Below, piece after piece: positions 51,918 through 60,513 of a DNA stretch of 64,000 nucleotides (positions are counted from its first letter, which is position 1; every line of letters starts with the position of its first letter). Where the stretch lies: NCBI RefSeq assembly GCF_001429605.1, contig NZ_LMSS01000002.1, forward strand, positions 290,618 to 354,617, written 5' to 3'. The DNA comes from Phycicoccus sp. Soil802. Its GTDB lineage: Bacteria; Actinomycetota; Actinomycetes; Actinomycetales; Dermatophilaceae. The translations under genes were made by a program, and so were the position numbers. The notes below the pieces were generated by a model. That model did not search any database and was not told the origin of the DNA. It was given only the letters and a program-made list of their open reading frames with translations.

Positions 51918-52910
51918 TCAGGGACGGATCTCGCCGGAGCCGCGCTCGACCAGCTCCGGTGCCAGCACCACGTGGCGCGGGGGTGAGGTGTCGCCGTCGA
52001 TGCGGGCGAAGAGACGCTGGGCCACCTCGGCCCCGATCGCGCCGACGTTCTGTCGGATGACGGTCAGTGGTGGGTCGACGATGTCGGCCAACGGGAAGTC
52101 GTCGAAGCCGACCAGCGCGATCTCACCGGCCTTGCCGAGCCGGTGCAGGGCACGAATCGTGCCGACTGCCAACGAGTTTCGCGCAGCGAAGATCGCGGTT
52201 GGGGGCTCGTCGCTGGCGAGGAGGCGGCGGACCGCGGCCTCCGCGTCCTCGGGCGAGCGCAGTGACGTGATGGTCATCGAGGGGTCGATGGGGAGGTGCC
52301 TGGCCCGCATCGCAGCCTCGAAGCCCTCGTGTCGGGTGCGTGCCGTCTGGATGGTCGGCAGGTCGCCGAGGAACGCGATCCGCCGGTGTCCGTGGGCGAC
52401 CAGGTGGTAGACCGCGAGCCGCGAGCCACGGGCGTTGTCGATCGTGACCGAGTCGGTGTCGATGCCGTTGGGGCTGCGGTCCACGAACACGATGGGCAGG
52501 CCGCTGCGCAGGTCGTCGGCGAGGTAGTCGTGGCGGTCGGTCGCGGGCATGAGGAGCAGGCCGTCGACCCGACGGCGGACCAGCCCCTCGACCAGCGCCC
52601 GCTCGCGCTCGGGCTCCTCGTCGAGGCTGGACGCCACGATGACGACGTCGCGGTCGCGGGCCTCGTCCTCCAGGCTGCGCAGGAGGCTGGACGAGAACGA
52701 GTTGCTGACGTCCTGCAGGAGGGCGCCGACCATGGCGGTCTTGCCGTGGCCGCGCCGCAGGTTGCTCGCCGCGAGGTTGTGCCGGTAGCCGAGCTGGGCG
52801 ACCGCCCGCTCCACCCGCGTCACGACGTCGGCGGAGACGCCGGACTCCCGGTTGACGACGCGCGACACCGTCTTGAGGCTGACGCCCGCGAGCGCCGCCA
52901 CCTCGCGCAT
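51918..52910 (-). CDS. LacI-family transcriptional repressor
   Basis: 330 residues from ATG 52910 (GTG 52955 is possible). The N-terminal LacI helix-turn-helix is TMREVAALAGVSLKTVSRVVN, about 1-20, with the hinge at about 45-60. The Peripla_BP-like effector domain follows. It is divergent from the sugar importer, and two TGACAAC-type palindromes lie in the gap, so it likely represses itself and the importer until sugar binds. The GTG start would put operator 1 inside the gene, which argues for the ATG. Confidence 0.9.
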   Translation of the reverse strand: MREVAALAGVSLKTVSRVVNRESGVSADVVTRVERAVAQLGYRHNLAASNLRRGHGKTAMVGALLQDVSNSFSSSLLRSLEDEARDRDVVIVASSLDEEPERERALVEGLVRRRVDGLLLMPATDRHDYLADDLRSGLPIVFVDRSPNGIDTDSVTIDNARGSRLAVYHLVAHGHRRIAFLGDLPTIQTARTRHEGFEAAMRARHLPIDPSMTITSLRSPEDAEAAVRRLLASDEPPTAIFAARNSLAVGTIRALHRLGKAGEIALVGFDDFPLADIVDPPLTVIRQNVGAIGAEVAQRLFARIDGDTSPPRHVVLAPELVERGSGEIRP

Positions 52911-52940
52911 GGTGGCGCGGGGGCGTCGAGGGTCACCCTT

Positions 52941-53032
52941 TGACAACGATGTCACGATCACGTCTGCAGTTGTACAGGAACCGTTGACAAAAGCACAACT
53001 GAAGACTACAAACTTCCTTGACAACGTTGTCA
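52941..53032. promoter_or_regulatory. LacI operators O1 and O2
   Basis: TGACAACGATGTCA (52941-52954, one mismatch) and TGACAACGTTGTCA (53019-53032, a perfect 14-bp palindrome with the central CG typical of LacI operators), 78 bp apart in the lacI-importer gap. Cooperative looping is possible. Confidence 0.85.
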
Positions 53033-53066
53033 CGCGGCACTGGTGCCGCACGAGATGGGAGACACC

Positions 53067-54173
53067 ATGCGTCACAGCACCCTGCAGACCCCCACCTTCC
53101 GCCGCACCATGGCGGTCACCCTCGCTGCCTCGACTGCGCTCGCCCTCGGCGCGTGCAACCGTGGCGGCGCCGACACCGGCGGAGGTGGCGGCGGTGAGGC
53201 CGCCGTCGGCGTCACCCTCATCACCAAGGACTCCACGAACCCCTTCTTCGTCGCCATGCAGAAGGGCGCGAAGGCGGACGCCGCCAAGAACAACGTCAAG
53301 CTGACGGTCGCCTCCGGCAAGCAGGAGGGTGACGACCAGGGCCAGATCACGGCGATCGAGGACGCCATCGCCCGCGGCGACAAGGGCATCCTCATCACAC
53401 CCATGAGCACCGGCGTCAACGCCGCCATGAAGAAGGCACGCGACGCCAAGCTCTTCGTCATCGCCCTCGACACCCCGCCCGACCCGCCGGACACGGTCGA
53501 CATCACCTTCGCGACCAACAACCGCAACGCCGGCAAGCTCGACGGCCAGTGGGCCGCGGCACAGCTCGACGGCAAGCCCGCGGTCATCGCGCTGCTCGAC
53601 CTGTTCGACGACAAGATCGTCTCGGTCGACTACAACCGTGACCAGGGCTTCCTCGAGGGCATGGGCATCGACGTGGCCGACGGCAAGAAGAACGGCGACG
53701 AGGCCAAGACCGGCAAGTACACCGGCGGCAAGGGCGGCGACTACACGATCGCCTGCAACGAGGCCGGACAGGGCGCCGAGGACGGTGGCCGCTCGGCCAT
53801 GGAGAAGTGCCTGGCCAAGAACCCGAACATCAACGTGGTCTACACGATCAACGAGCCGACCGCGGTCGGCGCCAACGCGGCCCTCAAGGCGGCCGGCAAG
53901 ACCGCGCTGATCGTCTCGGTCGACGGTGGTTGCGCCGGCGTCGGCAGCGTCAAGAGCGGCGTGATCGGTGCGACGGCCCAACAGTACCCGCTGAAGATGG
54001 CCACGCTGGGCATGGAGGCCATCGCCAAGATCGCCCGCGGTGGCGAGAAGCCGCAGGTCTCCCCCGGCCTCGACTTCTTCGACACCGGCGTCGCGCTCGT
54101 CACCGACAAGAAGGCTGACGGTGTCGACAGCATCACCTCCGACGAGGGCGCCAAGATCTGCTGGGGCAACTGA
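53067..54173 (+). CDS. sugar ABC importer, substrate-binding lipoprotein
   Basis: 368 residues from ATG 53067 (GGGAGA upstream). The lipobox is LGAC (Cys about 29), followed by a Gly-rich linker and a Peripla_BP_4-type domain (STNPFFVAMQKGAKADA; VYTINEPTAVGANAAL). It resembles the fructose/ribose FrcB class. Together with the next two genes it makes a complete importer behind the LacI operators. Confidence 0.9.
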   Translation: MRHSTLQTPTFRRTMAVTLAASTALALGACNRGGADTGGGGGGEAAVGVTLITKDSTNPFFVAMQKGAKADAAKNNVKLTVASGKQEGDDQGQITAIEDAIARGDKGILITPMSTGVNAAMKKARDAKLFVIALDTPPDPPDTVDITFATNNRNAGKLDGQWAAAQLDGKPAVIALLDLFDDKIVSVDYNRDQGFLEGMGIDVADGKKNGDEAKTGKYTGGKGGDYTIACNEAGQGAEDGGRSAMEKCLAKNPNINVVYTINEPTAVGANAALKAAGKTALIVSVDGGCAGVGSVKSGVIGATAQQYPLKMATLGMEAIAKIARGGEKPQVSPGLDFFDTGVALVTDKKADGVDSITSDEGAKICWGN

Positions 54174-54175
54174 CC

Positions 54176-55198
54176 ATGTCGACTCAGGTCACCTCTGCTG
54201 CCGCCGAGTTCGCTCGGCGGCAGCAGTCCCCCCTCCAGCGGGTGCAGCACCAGCTGCACGGGAAGCCGTGGCTGAGCCCGCTCTTCCTGCTGCTCGTGAC
54301 GTTCCTGGTGTTCTACATCGCGACGCCCACGTTCCTGACCGCCAACTCGATGGGCATCCTGCTCCAGCAGACAGCGGTGGTCGCAGCGCTCGCGGTGGGC
54401 CAGACGCTGGTCATCCTGACGGCCGGCATCGACCTCTCGGTCGGCGCGATCATGGTCCTCTCGATGATGGTGACGGCCACGCTCGCCAAGGACGGTGGCA
54501 TGCCGGCCGTCCTGGCCCTGGCGATCGGGGTCGTCCTCGCGACGGGAGCCGGCTTCCTCAACGGCCTGCTCGTCACGCGGATCAACCTCCCGCCGTTCAT
54601 CGTCACCCTCGGCACGCTGAGCATCTTCACGGCCGTTGCGCTGCTCTACTCCGGCGGTGAGAGCATCCAGGCCGACCACCTGCCACGGCTGCTCAACTTC
54701 CTGGGCGAGGGGTTCGCGATCGGCCAGTTCCGGCTCACCTGGGGCATCGTCGTGGTCATCCTCATCTACGCCGTGATGGGGTTCGTGCTCTCCCAGACCG
54801 CGTGGGGACGCTACGTCTACGCCGTCGGTGACGACGCCGAGTCGGCCCGTCTCTCGGGTGTGCCGAGCAAGCGGATCCTGCTCGCCGTCTACACGGTGGC
54901 CGGCCTGGTCTACGGCATCGCCGGCTGGATCCTCATCGGCCGGGCCGGAGCCGCCACCCCCAACGCGGCACCCGACGCCAACCTGGCCAGCATCACCGCG
55001 GTCGTCATCGGTGGCACCAGCCTCTTCGGTGGCCGGGGTCGCCTCATCGGCACCCTCATCGGTGCCCTCATCGTCCAGACGTTCGCCTTCGGTCTGTCCC
55101 AGATGGGCGTCAACCAGCAGTGGCGGGTCATGGCGACAGGCGTCCTCGTCATCGTGGCCGTCGGCATCGACCAGTGGATCAGGAAGGTGAAGGCATGA
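54176..55198 (+). CDS. sugar ABC importer, permease
   Basis: 340 residues with about ten membrane helices and the BPD_transp_2 motifs of the RbsC/FrcC family (LTAGIDLSVGAIMVLS; VVIGGTSLFGGRG). It starts two bases after the binding-protein stop. Confidence 0.92.
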   Translation: MSTQVTSAAAEFARRQQSPLQRVQHQLHGKPWLSPLFLLLVTFLVFYIATPTFLTANSMGILLQQTAVVAALAVGQTLVILTAGIDLSVGAIMVLSMMVTATLAKDGGMPAVLALAIGVVLATGAGFLNGLLVTRINLPPFIVTLGTLSIFTAVALLYSGGESIQADHLPRLLNFLGEGFAIGQFRLTWGIVVVILIYAVMGFVLSQTAWGRYVYAVGDDAESARLSGVPSKRILLAVYTVAGLVYGIAGWILIGRAGAATPNAAPDANLASITAVVIGGTSLFGGRGRLIGTLIGALIVQTFAFGLSQMGVNQQWRVMATGVLVIVAVGIDQWIRKVKA

Positions 55199-56028
55199 GC
55201 ACCAGCACGCTCGAGGTCGCCCATGGCGGCGTCCCGACCGGCAAGGAGGAGATCTACGGCAAGGAGCCGGTCCTCTCCGCCCGCAAGCTGGTCATCACCT
55301 TCGGTCGCGTCGTCGGCCTCGACGGCGTCGACCTCGACCTCTACCCCGGCGAGGTGCTGGCGGTCATCGGTGACAACGGCGCCGGCAAGTCCACGCTGAT
55401 CAAGTGCCTGACCGGGGCGTACGTCCCCGACTCGGGTGAGATCACGATGAACGGCCAGCCGGTGCACTTCCGCAAGCCGCAGGACGCCCGCGAGGCGGGG
55501 ATCGAGACGGTCTACCAGCAGCTGGCCGTCATCCCGGCGCTCGACATCGCCAGCAACCTCTACCTCGCTCGCGAGGAGCGCCGCAAGGGCCCGCTCGGGT
55601 CGGTACTGCGCATGCTCGACAAGAACGGCATGGAGAAGCGGGCCGGCAAGTCGGTGCAGGACCTCGGGATCCAGACCATCCAGAACATGAGCCAGGCGGT
55701 GGAGACCCTCTCGGGTGGCCAGCGCCAGGCCGTGGCGGTCGCCCGCGCGGCGGCGTTCGGAAGCAAGGTCGTCGTCCTCGACGAGCCGACGGCCGCCCTG
55801 GGTGTGAAGGAGTCGGGCATGGTGCTCGACATGGTCAAGCAGCTCCGCGACAAGGGCCTGTCGATCATCCTGATCAGCCACAACATGCCGCACGTCTGGG
55901 AGGTGGCCGACCGCATCCACATCCAGCGCCTCGGTGGCCGCGCCGGTGTCATCACGCCGCAGACGCACGACATGGGTGAGGGCGTGGCCATCATGACCGG
56001 TGCGAAGCGGCTGGAGGGCGCCTCGTGA
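55195..56028 (+). CDS. sugar ABC importer, ATP-binding subunit (single NBD)
   Basis: 277 residues. Walker A GDNGAGKS (about 59-66), signature LSGGQRQA, Walker B VVVLDEPT. It has one nucleotide-binding domain, not the doubled RbsA type, as in FrcA. It overlaps the permease gene by 4 bp and the UspA-like gene by 4 bp. Confidence 0.92.
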   Translation: MSTSTLEVAHGGVPTGKEEIYGKEPVLSARKLVITFGRVVGLDGVDLDLYPGEVLAVIGDNGAGKSTLIKCLTGAYVPDSGEITMNGQPVHFRKPQDAREAGIETVYQQLAVIPALDIASNLYLAREERRKGPLGSVLRMLDKNGMEKRAGKSVQDLGIQTIQNMSQAVETLSGGQRQAVAVARAAAFGSKVVVLDEPTAALGVKESGMVLDMVKQLRDKGLSIILISHNMPHVWEVADRIHIQRLGGRAGVITPQTHDMGEGVAIMTGAKRLEGAS

Positions 56029-56432
56029 GCGGCGTCGTCGTCGTCGGCTACATCCCGACGCCCGAGGGCATCGCCGCCTTCGAGCGAGCCAAGGACGAGG
56101 TCGTGATCGACGGCTCCACGCTCGTGGTGGTCAACACCGGCCAGAGTGGCAACTTCGCCGGGTCGACGTTCGCGAGCCCCGCGGACATCGACGCGATCGA
56201 CGTCGAGCTCAGCGGGGCGGGGATCGCCCACGAGGTGGTCCAGTCGACCGACGAGCTGGCGCCCGCCGAGGCGATCCTGCGGGTCGCCGAGGAGAAGGAC
56301 GCCCGGCTCATCGTGATCGGAGTGCGACGTCGGACGCCGGTCGGGAAGCTTTTCCTCGGCAGCACCTCGCAACAGGTCCTCCTCGACGCCCACTGCCCGG
56401 TGCTCGCCGTGAAGGCGGCGAAGACCGGCTGA
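56025..56432 (+). CDS. universal stress protein (UspA family)
   Basis: 135 residues, GTG start overlapping the ATPase stop. The ATP-binding tail signature G-x2-G-x9-G-S/T (GVRRRTPVGKLFLGSTSQQVL) is present. Co-transcription with a sugar importer suggests the Usp responds to the same nutrient state. No enzymatic role is assignable. Confidence 0.88.
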   Translation: MSGVVVVGYIPTPEGIAAFERAKDEVVIDGSTLVVVNTGQSGNFAGSTFASPADIDAIDVELSGAGIAHEVVQSTDELAPAEAILRVAEEKDARLIVIGVRRRTPVGKLFLGSTSQQVLLDAHCPVLAVKAAKTG

Positions 56433-56438
56433 CCGGCC

Positions 56439-56510
56439 CTGACCCGGATCCCCTGACCGGGTCAGCCCCCACGCGAGCGGCGTCCCTCCGACAAGGAGGG
56501 GCGCCGCTCG
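56439..56510. terminator. two hairpins after the importer operon
   Basis: CTGACCCGG/CCGGGTCAG (56439-56465) and CGAGCGGCG.../...CGCCGCTCG (56474-56510, with an inner CCCTCC/GGAGGG stem). They separate the convergent genes. Confidence 0.75.
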
Positions 56511-56528
56511 TCCGTCTCGGCGTCGAGG

Positions 56529-58013
56529 TCAGGTGCGGGCCGAGCCCAGGCCCAGGACGACGGCGATGCCGAGCGCGCTGCGCGGGTCGTATGCCGTGCG
56601 CCACAGCCCGCCGTGCACCGCGCCGGCTGCTTCCTCACGCCAGGGCGTCATGGGTGCGTGCGGTGCGGTGCGCAGGTCGTGGACGAGGAGGGCGGCCATC
56701 AGGGTGTTGCTCGTGGCCGGCTCGAAGACCTCGATCCCGAACCGGTGGGCGCCGGCATACGCGCTGGCGAGGGCGCGGTTCTTGACCACCGACCGGGTCC
56801 GGGTGGGTGGCGCCACGTTGAGTGACACGGTGCGACCATCGCGGCGGGCGACGGTGGCCCGCCAGCGTTGCAGCCGCTTGGCCAACGCGTAGTTCGGTCC
56901 CTGCTGCGGCACCAGGCTGTCGTTGAGGCCGGGGTCGGTGCCGGGCGCGTAGTTGCGCCGCAGCAGCCGGCCTCCGCTCACGGTCCGCAGCGCCGGTCGC
57001 ACCAGCCGCATCGGCGTCGACGGGCTGCGGTAGCTGCGCGTCGAGTGCTCGACCGCCTCACCCGGCACGGCGAAGACGTCGGTCGGGGTGGCCAGGAAGC
57101 CGAGCGCCACGTCGGGTCGCCGCCGCATCAGCTCGACGGTGAGGGCGTCCACGGCGGTGGAGACGCGCACGTTCGTGGCCCCATCGGCATACACGTAGTT
57201 GCCGAGGACGAGCGGTCCCTCGACCTCGGTCAGCCAGTCGGCGACGGCGGGAAGGCCGTGCAACAGGTCGGCGCCGGCGTGCGCGGCGAGGTCGCTCGCC
57301 GACCACGGTGCGTCCGCGGCCACCGGCATGTGCAGCGTCCCGGCGCTGGTGGCGGCTACATCGAGGACCCGCTTCCAGATGTCCGGCCGGGGTAGGTCGA
57401 CCCCGACGACGTGCCCACCCCACGACAGGATCGAGCGCAGCGGGCCCATCTCCGCGCCGGCGCCGAGCACGACGACCCGCTGGTCGCTGAGGTCGAGCCA
57501 GTCGGGGTTGGTCAGCACGGTGCGGACGGCCTCGGCGGCGGACGGCTCGATGATGCCGCGGGTGGTCCAGTCGTCGAGCTGCCTGCGGAGCGCGTCGCCG
57601 CGCAGGCGCTGCCCGTGCAGCGGGAGGCTGAGCTCGGTCGCCCGCTGGCCGGTGCCCCGCACGGTGGCGGTCCCGAGTGGCGTGCCGCCCCCTGCGGTGA
57701 AGGCGTCATCCAGCGCGACCTCGCCGTCGGCGGTCGTGGCGCGCATCCGCCCGTGGAGCGAGTCGAGACCCGCGCGCGCGACGTCGACCGCCGCCTCGCC
57801 GTCACGCAACAGGCCCGCCTCGACCATCCGCCGGAAGTGCGTCAGGTAGCCCTGCCGCCAGTTGGTCTCGCGCTCAGCGGCCTGCGCCCCCACCGGGTCG
57901 ACCGGCCGGAGCGCGTCCGCCACGACCGCGCGTCCGAGCGCTGAGGTGCTGCGCTTGCCGTCGACCTCGGGAAAGACCACGCCGTGCGGTTGGTGGGAGT
58001 CGCTCTGCGCCAT
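56529..58013 (-). CDS. conserved actinobacterial protein with Rossmann-like segment, function unknown
   Basis: 494 residues. The central segment (VVVLGAGAEMGPLRSILSWG) is a nucleotide-binding-like turn followed by VVGVDLPRPD, as in short NAD- or SAM-binding folds. N- and C-terminal regions are not recognised. No signal peptide or membrane helices. It lies next to a WYL regulator gene on the same strand (52 bp), which may control it. Confidence 0.6.
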   Translation of the reverse strand: MAQSDSHQPHGVVFPEVDGKRSTSALGRAVVADALRPVDPVGAQAAERETNWRQGYLTHFRRMVEAGLLRDGEAAVDVARAGLDSLHGRMRATTADGEVALDDAFTAGGGTPLGTATVRGTGQRATELSLPLHGQRLRGDALRRQLDDWTTRGIIEPSAAEAVRTVLTNPDWLDLSDQRVVVLGAGAEMGPLRSILSWGGHVVGVDLPRPDIWKRVLDVAATSAGTLHMPVAADAPWSASDLAAHAGADLLHGLPAVADWLTEVEGPLVLGNYVYADGATNVRVSTAVDALTVELMRRRPDVALGFLATPTDVFAVPGEAVEHSTRSYRSPSTPMRLVRPALRTVSGGRLLRRNYAPGTDPGLNDSLVPQQGPNYALAKRLQRWRATVARRDGRTVSLNVAPPTRTRSVVKNRALASAYAGAHRFGIEVFEPATSNTLMAALLVHDLRTAPHAPMTPWREEAAGAVHGGLWRTAYDPRSALGIAVVLGLGSART

Positions 58014-58064
58014 GCTTCGCGAGTATGCCGTGTGCCCCGGAGCGCGACGAGCCCGCCTCGTGCG

Positions 58065-59021
58065 TCACCTCGCCGCGTTCGACAGGCGTCGGGCGATCAG
58101 CGCCACAGCGGCGCGCAGCTCCGGACCGTCCACGATGCGGAAGGGGACGGGGAGGGCCGCCAGCTGCGCGGCATACCAGTCGGGGGCGCTCGTGCTGCCG
58201 ACCAACCGGGTGGTGCCCTCGGGGCCCTCCTCGAGCCGTCCCAGGCCGCGGGGCAGCATCCGCGTCGCCGCCTCGAGCGGGGCCTGCACGACGACGTCGG
58301 TGGCGTACTCCCACCCCGCCGACATGTGGGTCTCGAGCTCGGCCACGGGGTCGAGGTCCGCGGGTGGCTCGAACCGCTCGGCGAGCGAGTCGACCGCGGT
58401 GACCCGGTCGATGCGGAAGGCGCGCCGAGCGCTCGCCGCATGGCTCCAGCAGAGCAGGTACCACCGGCCGTGCCGCACCACGACGGCCCACGGGTCCACC
58501 TCCTGCGACCACTCGCGCCCTGCCTCGGTGCGGTAGCCGATGCGGACCCGCGAGCGGTCGATGGTGGCCTGGACGAGGGCGGTGGTGGTCTGGGGGTTCG
58601 GTCGGGCGGCGCCCCGGTCGGGGGCCGGTGCGGCGGCACGTCGGACGGCTTCGGCCTGCTCGGCCACGGGTTGGGGGAGCGCGCGGATGATCTTGCCGAG
58701 CGCGCTGCCGGCCGGGTCTGCGGCGTCCGCCGCTTCGTGGTGGCCGTCGAGGACCGCCATGACGAGGGCGAGCGCCTCGGACGCCTCGAACATCAGGGGC
58801 GGGAGCCGCAGCCCGCGCCCGACGCGGTAGCCGCCGTAGGGTCCCCGCTCGGACTCCAGCGGGATGCCGGCCTCGCGCAGGATCGCCACGTAGCGGCGGG
58901 CGGCCCGCTCGGTGACGCCGAGGCGGTCGGCCAGCCGGCCCGCGCTGATGCCGGGGCTGCCCTGGATGAGCTCGAGCGCGAGCAGCGCTCGAGCGGTCGG
59001 GCTGGTGTCGGTGGACGGCAT
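58065..59021 (-). CDS. WYL-domain transcriptional regulator
   Basis: 318 residues from ATG 59021 (ATG 59042 possible). The N-terminal winged helix (GRLADRLGVTERAARRYVAILREAG, about 30-55) is of HTH_11 type. The WYL domain has the hallmark segment VVRHGRWYLLCW (about 205-216) and the C-terminal WCX extension follows. WYL proteins sense nucleotides or nucleic-acid ligands. The divergent DinB gene may be a target. Confidence 0.88.
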   Translation of the reverse strand: MPSTDTSPTARALLALELIQGSPGISAGRLADRLGVTERAARRYVAILREAGIPLESERGPYGGYRVGRGLRLPPLMFEASEALALVMAVLDGHHEAADAADPAGSALGKIIRALPQPVAEQAEAVRRAAAPAPDRGAARPNPQTTTALVQATIDRSRVRIGYRTEAGREWSQEVDPWAVVVRHGRWYLLCWSHAASARRAFRIDRVTAVDSLAERFEPPADLDPVAELETHMSAGWEYATDVVVQAPLEAATRMLPRGLGRLEEGPEGTTRLVGSTSAPDWYAAQLAALPVPFRIVDGPELRAAVALIARRLSNAAR

Positions 59022-59082
59022 GACGACAGCGTAGGACGACATGCGGAAGCCAAACGTCCGGAACAGGACCTAGCGTGCAGGC

Positions 59083-59706
59083 ATGGCTACCACAGACAGC
59101 TCGAGCGACCCGGTCACCGACACCCCCTGGGAGCCCCCGCTGGCCGGCAACGAGACCGAGGCCGTGCTGGGCGCCCTCGAACGACTGCGCGCGACCTTCC
59201 GCTACAAGGCCGACGGTCTCGACCCGACCGGTCTGGCGACGCAGGTCGGTGCCTCGTCGCTGACCCTCGGCGGCCTGCTCAAGCACCTCGCGGTCGCGGA
59301 GGACTACAAGTTCACGGTCAAGCTGAGCGGCGCCCCGATGGACCCGGTGTGGGACGACAACGGGTGGGATGACGACGACGACTGGGAGTTCGCCTCCGCG
59401 GCGCAGGACTCGCCCGAGAGGCTCTACGCCCTCTACGACGGAGCGGTCCAGCGGTCGCGGACCAGGGTCACCGAAGCCCTGCGCGACGCGGGTCTGGCCG
59501 TCGGCCTCGACCACATGGTCGAGGCGAAGGACGAGCACGGCAACCACGCCAACCTGCGGCGGCTGTTGCTCGACATGGTCGAGGAGTACGGCCGCCACAC
59601 GGGGCACGCCGACCTCCTGCGTGAGGCGGTCGACGGCCGGGTCGGTGAGGACCCGCCGCCCGGGTGGCAGCCGGTGTCCGGCGCCTGGACGTGGGCCACC
59701 CGATGA
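59083..59706 (+). CDS. DinB-like (DUF664) protein
   Basis: 207 residues, four-helix-bundle DinB type. Metal-binding His candidates occur in LLKHLAVAEDYK and RHTGHADLLRE. This family covers thiol-dependent (mycothiol/bacillithiol) transferases and DNA-damage proteins; which one applies is not visible. It starts a two-gene unit with the next DinB protein. Confidence 0.8.
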   Translation: MATTDSSSDPVTDTPWEPPLAGNETEAVLGALERLRATFRYKADGLDPTGLATQVGASSLTLGGLLKHLAVAEDYKFTVKLSGAPMDPVWDDNGWDDDDDWEFASAAQDSPERLYALYDGAVQRSRTRVTEALRDAGLAVGLDHMVEAKDEHGNHANLRRLLLDMVEEYGRHTGHADLLREAVDGRVGEDPPPGWQPVSGAWTWATR

Positions 59707-60503
59707 CCGACCACGACGAGCACCCCGGGTTCGACGCCACCCACCGTGGCGAGACGTTCCGCCGGTTCGACTTCACCGACACCGTGTTCGACGACACCTA
59801 CCTGGTCGGCGCGCGGTTCAAGAACGTCGCCCTCAAGGGCGCGCGGATCACCGGTTCGCAGGTCGTCGACGTCGACATCTCCGGCGAGGTGGAGCGCCTC
59901 ACCGTCAACGGTGTCGACGTCACCGACTTCGTCGAGGCCGAGCTCGACCGACGGGAGCCGGACCGCGCCAGGATGCGGCCGCGCAAGCCGGCGGAGTTCC
60001 GGGAGGCGTGGGACATCCTCGAGCGGCGGTGGGCCGAGACGGTCGAGCGGGCCCGGCGCCTGGACCCGGAGCTGCTCCACGAACGGGTCGACGGTGAGTG
60101 GTCGTTCATCGAGACGCAGCGCCACCTGGTCTTCGCGACCGACGCGTGGATCCGCCGAGCCCTGCTGGGTGACCCCTCGCCGTGGAGCCCGCTCGACCTG
60201 CCGCACGACGACATGGCCGACATCCCGGAGGTGCCCCGCGACCAGTCGGTGCGTCCCCCGCTCGACGAGGTGCTGGAGCTGCGTCGTGACCGGATGGCCA
60301 CGATGCGCACCGTCGTCGACGGCCTGACCGACGACGCGGTCGAGAGCCGGACCACCCCGGTGACCGAGCCCGGCTACCCGGAGTCGCGTGACTTCCTGGT
60401 CGCCGACGTCGTCGGCTGCATCATCAACGAGGAGTGGTACCACCACCAGTACGCCATCCGGGACCTCGCCGTCCTCGAGTCGCGCGGGCGGCATACGGGC
60501 TAG
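59703..60503 (+). CDS. DinB-like protein with N-terminal pentapeptide-repeat segment
   Basis: 266 residues. The N-terminal part (about 18-60) has pentapeptide-like F-D-F-x-D / L-x-G-A-R-F units. The C-terminal part is a DinB fold with His in TQRHLVFATDAW and EWYHHQYAIRD. It overlaps the preceding gene by 4 bp (ATGA). Pairing of two DinB-type proteins implies a shared reaction or a duplication. Confidence 0.78.
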   Translation: MTDHDEHPGFDATHRGETFRRFDFTDTVFDDTYLVGARFKNVALKGARITGSQVVDVDISGEVERLTVNGVDVTDFVEAELDRREPDRARMRPRKPAEFREAWDILERRWAETVERARRLDPELLHERVDGEWSFIETQRHLVFATDAWIRRALLGDPSPWSPLDLPHDDMADIPEVPRDQSVRPPLDEVLELRRDRMATMRTVVDGLTDDAVESRTTPVTEPGYPESRDFLVADVVGCIINEEWYHHQYAIRDLAVLESRGRHTG

Positions 60504-60513
60504 CTCACCTCGG

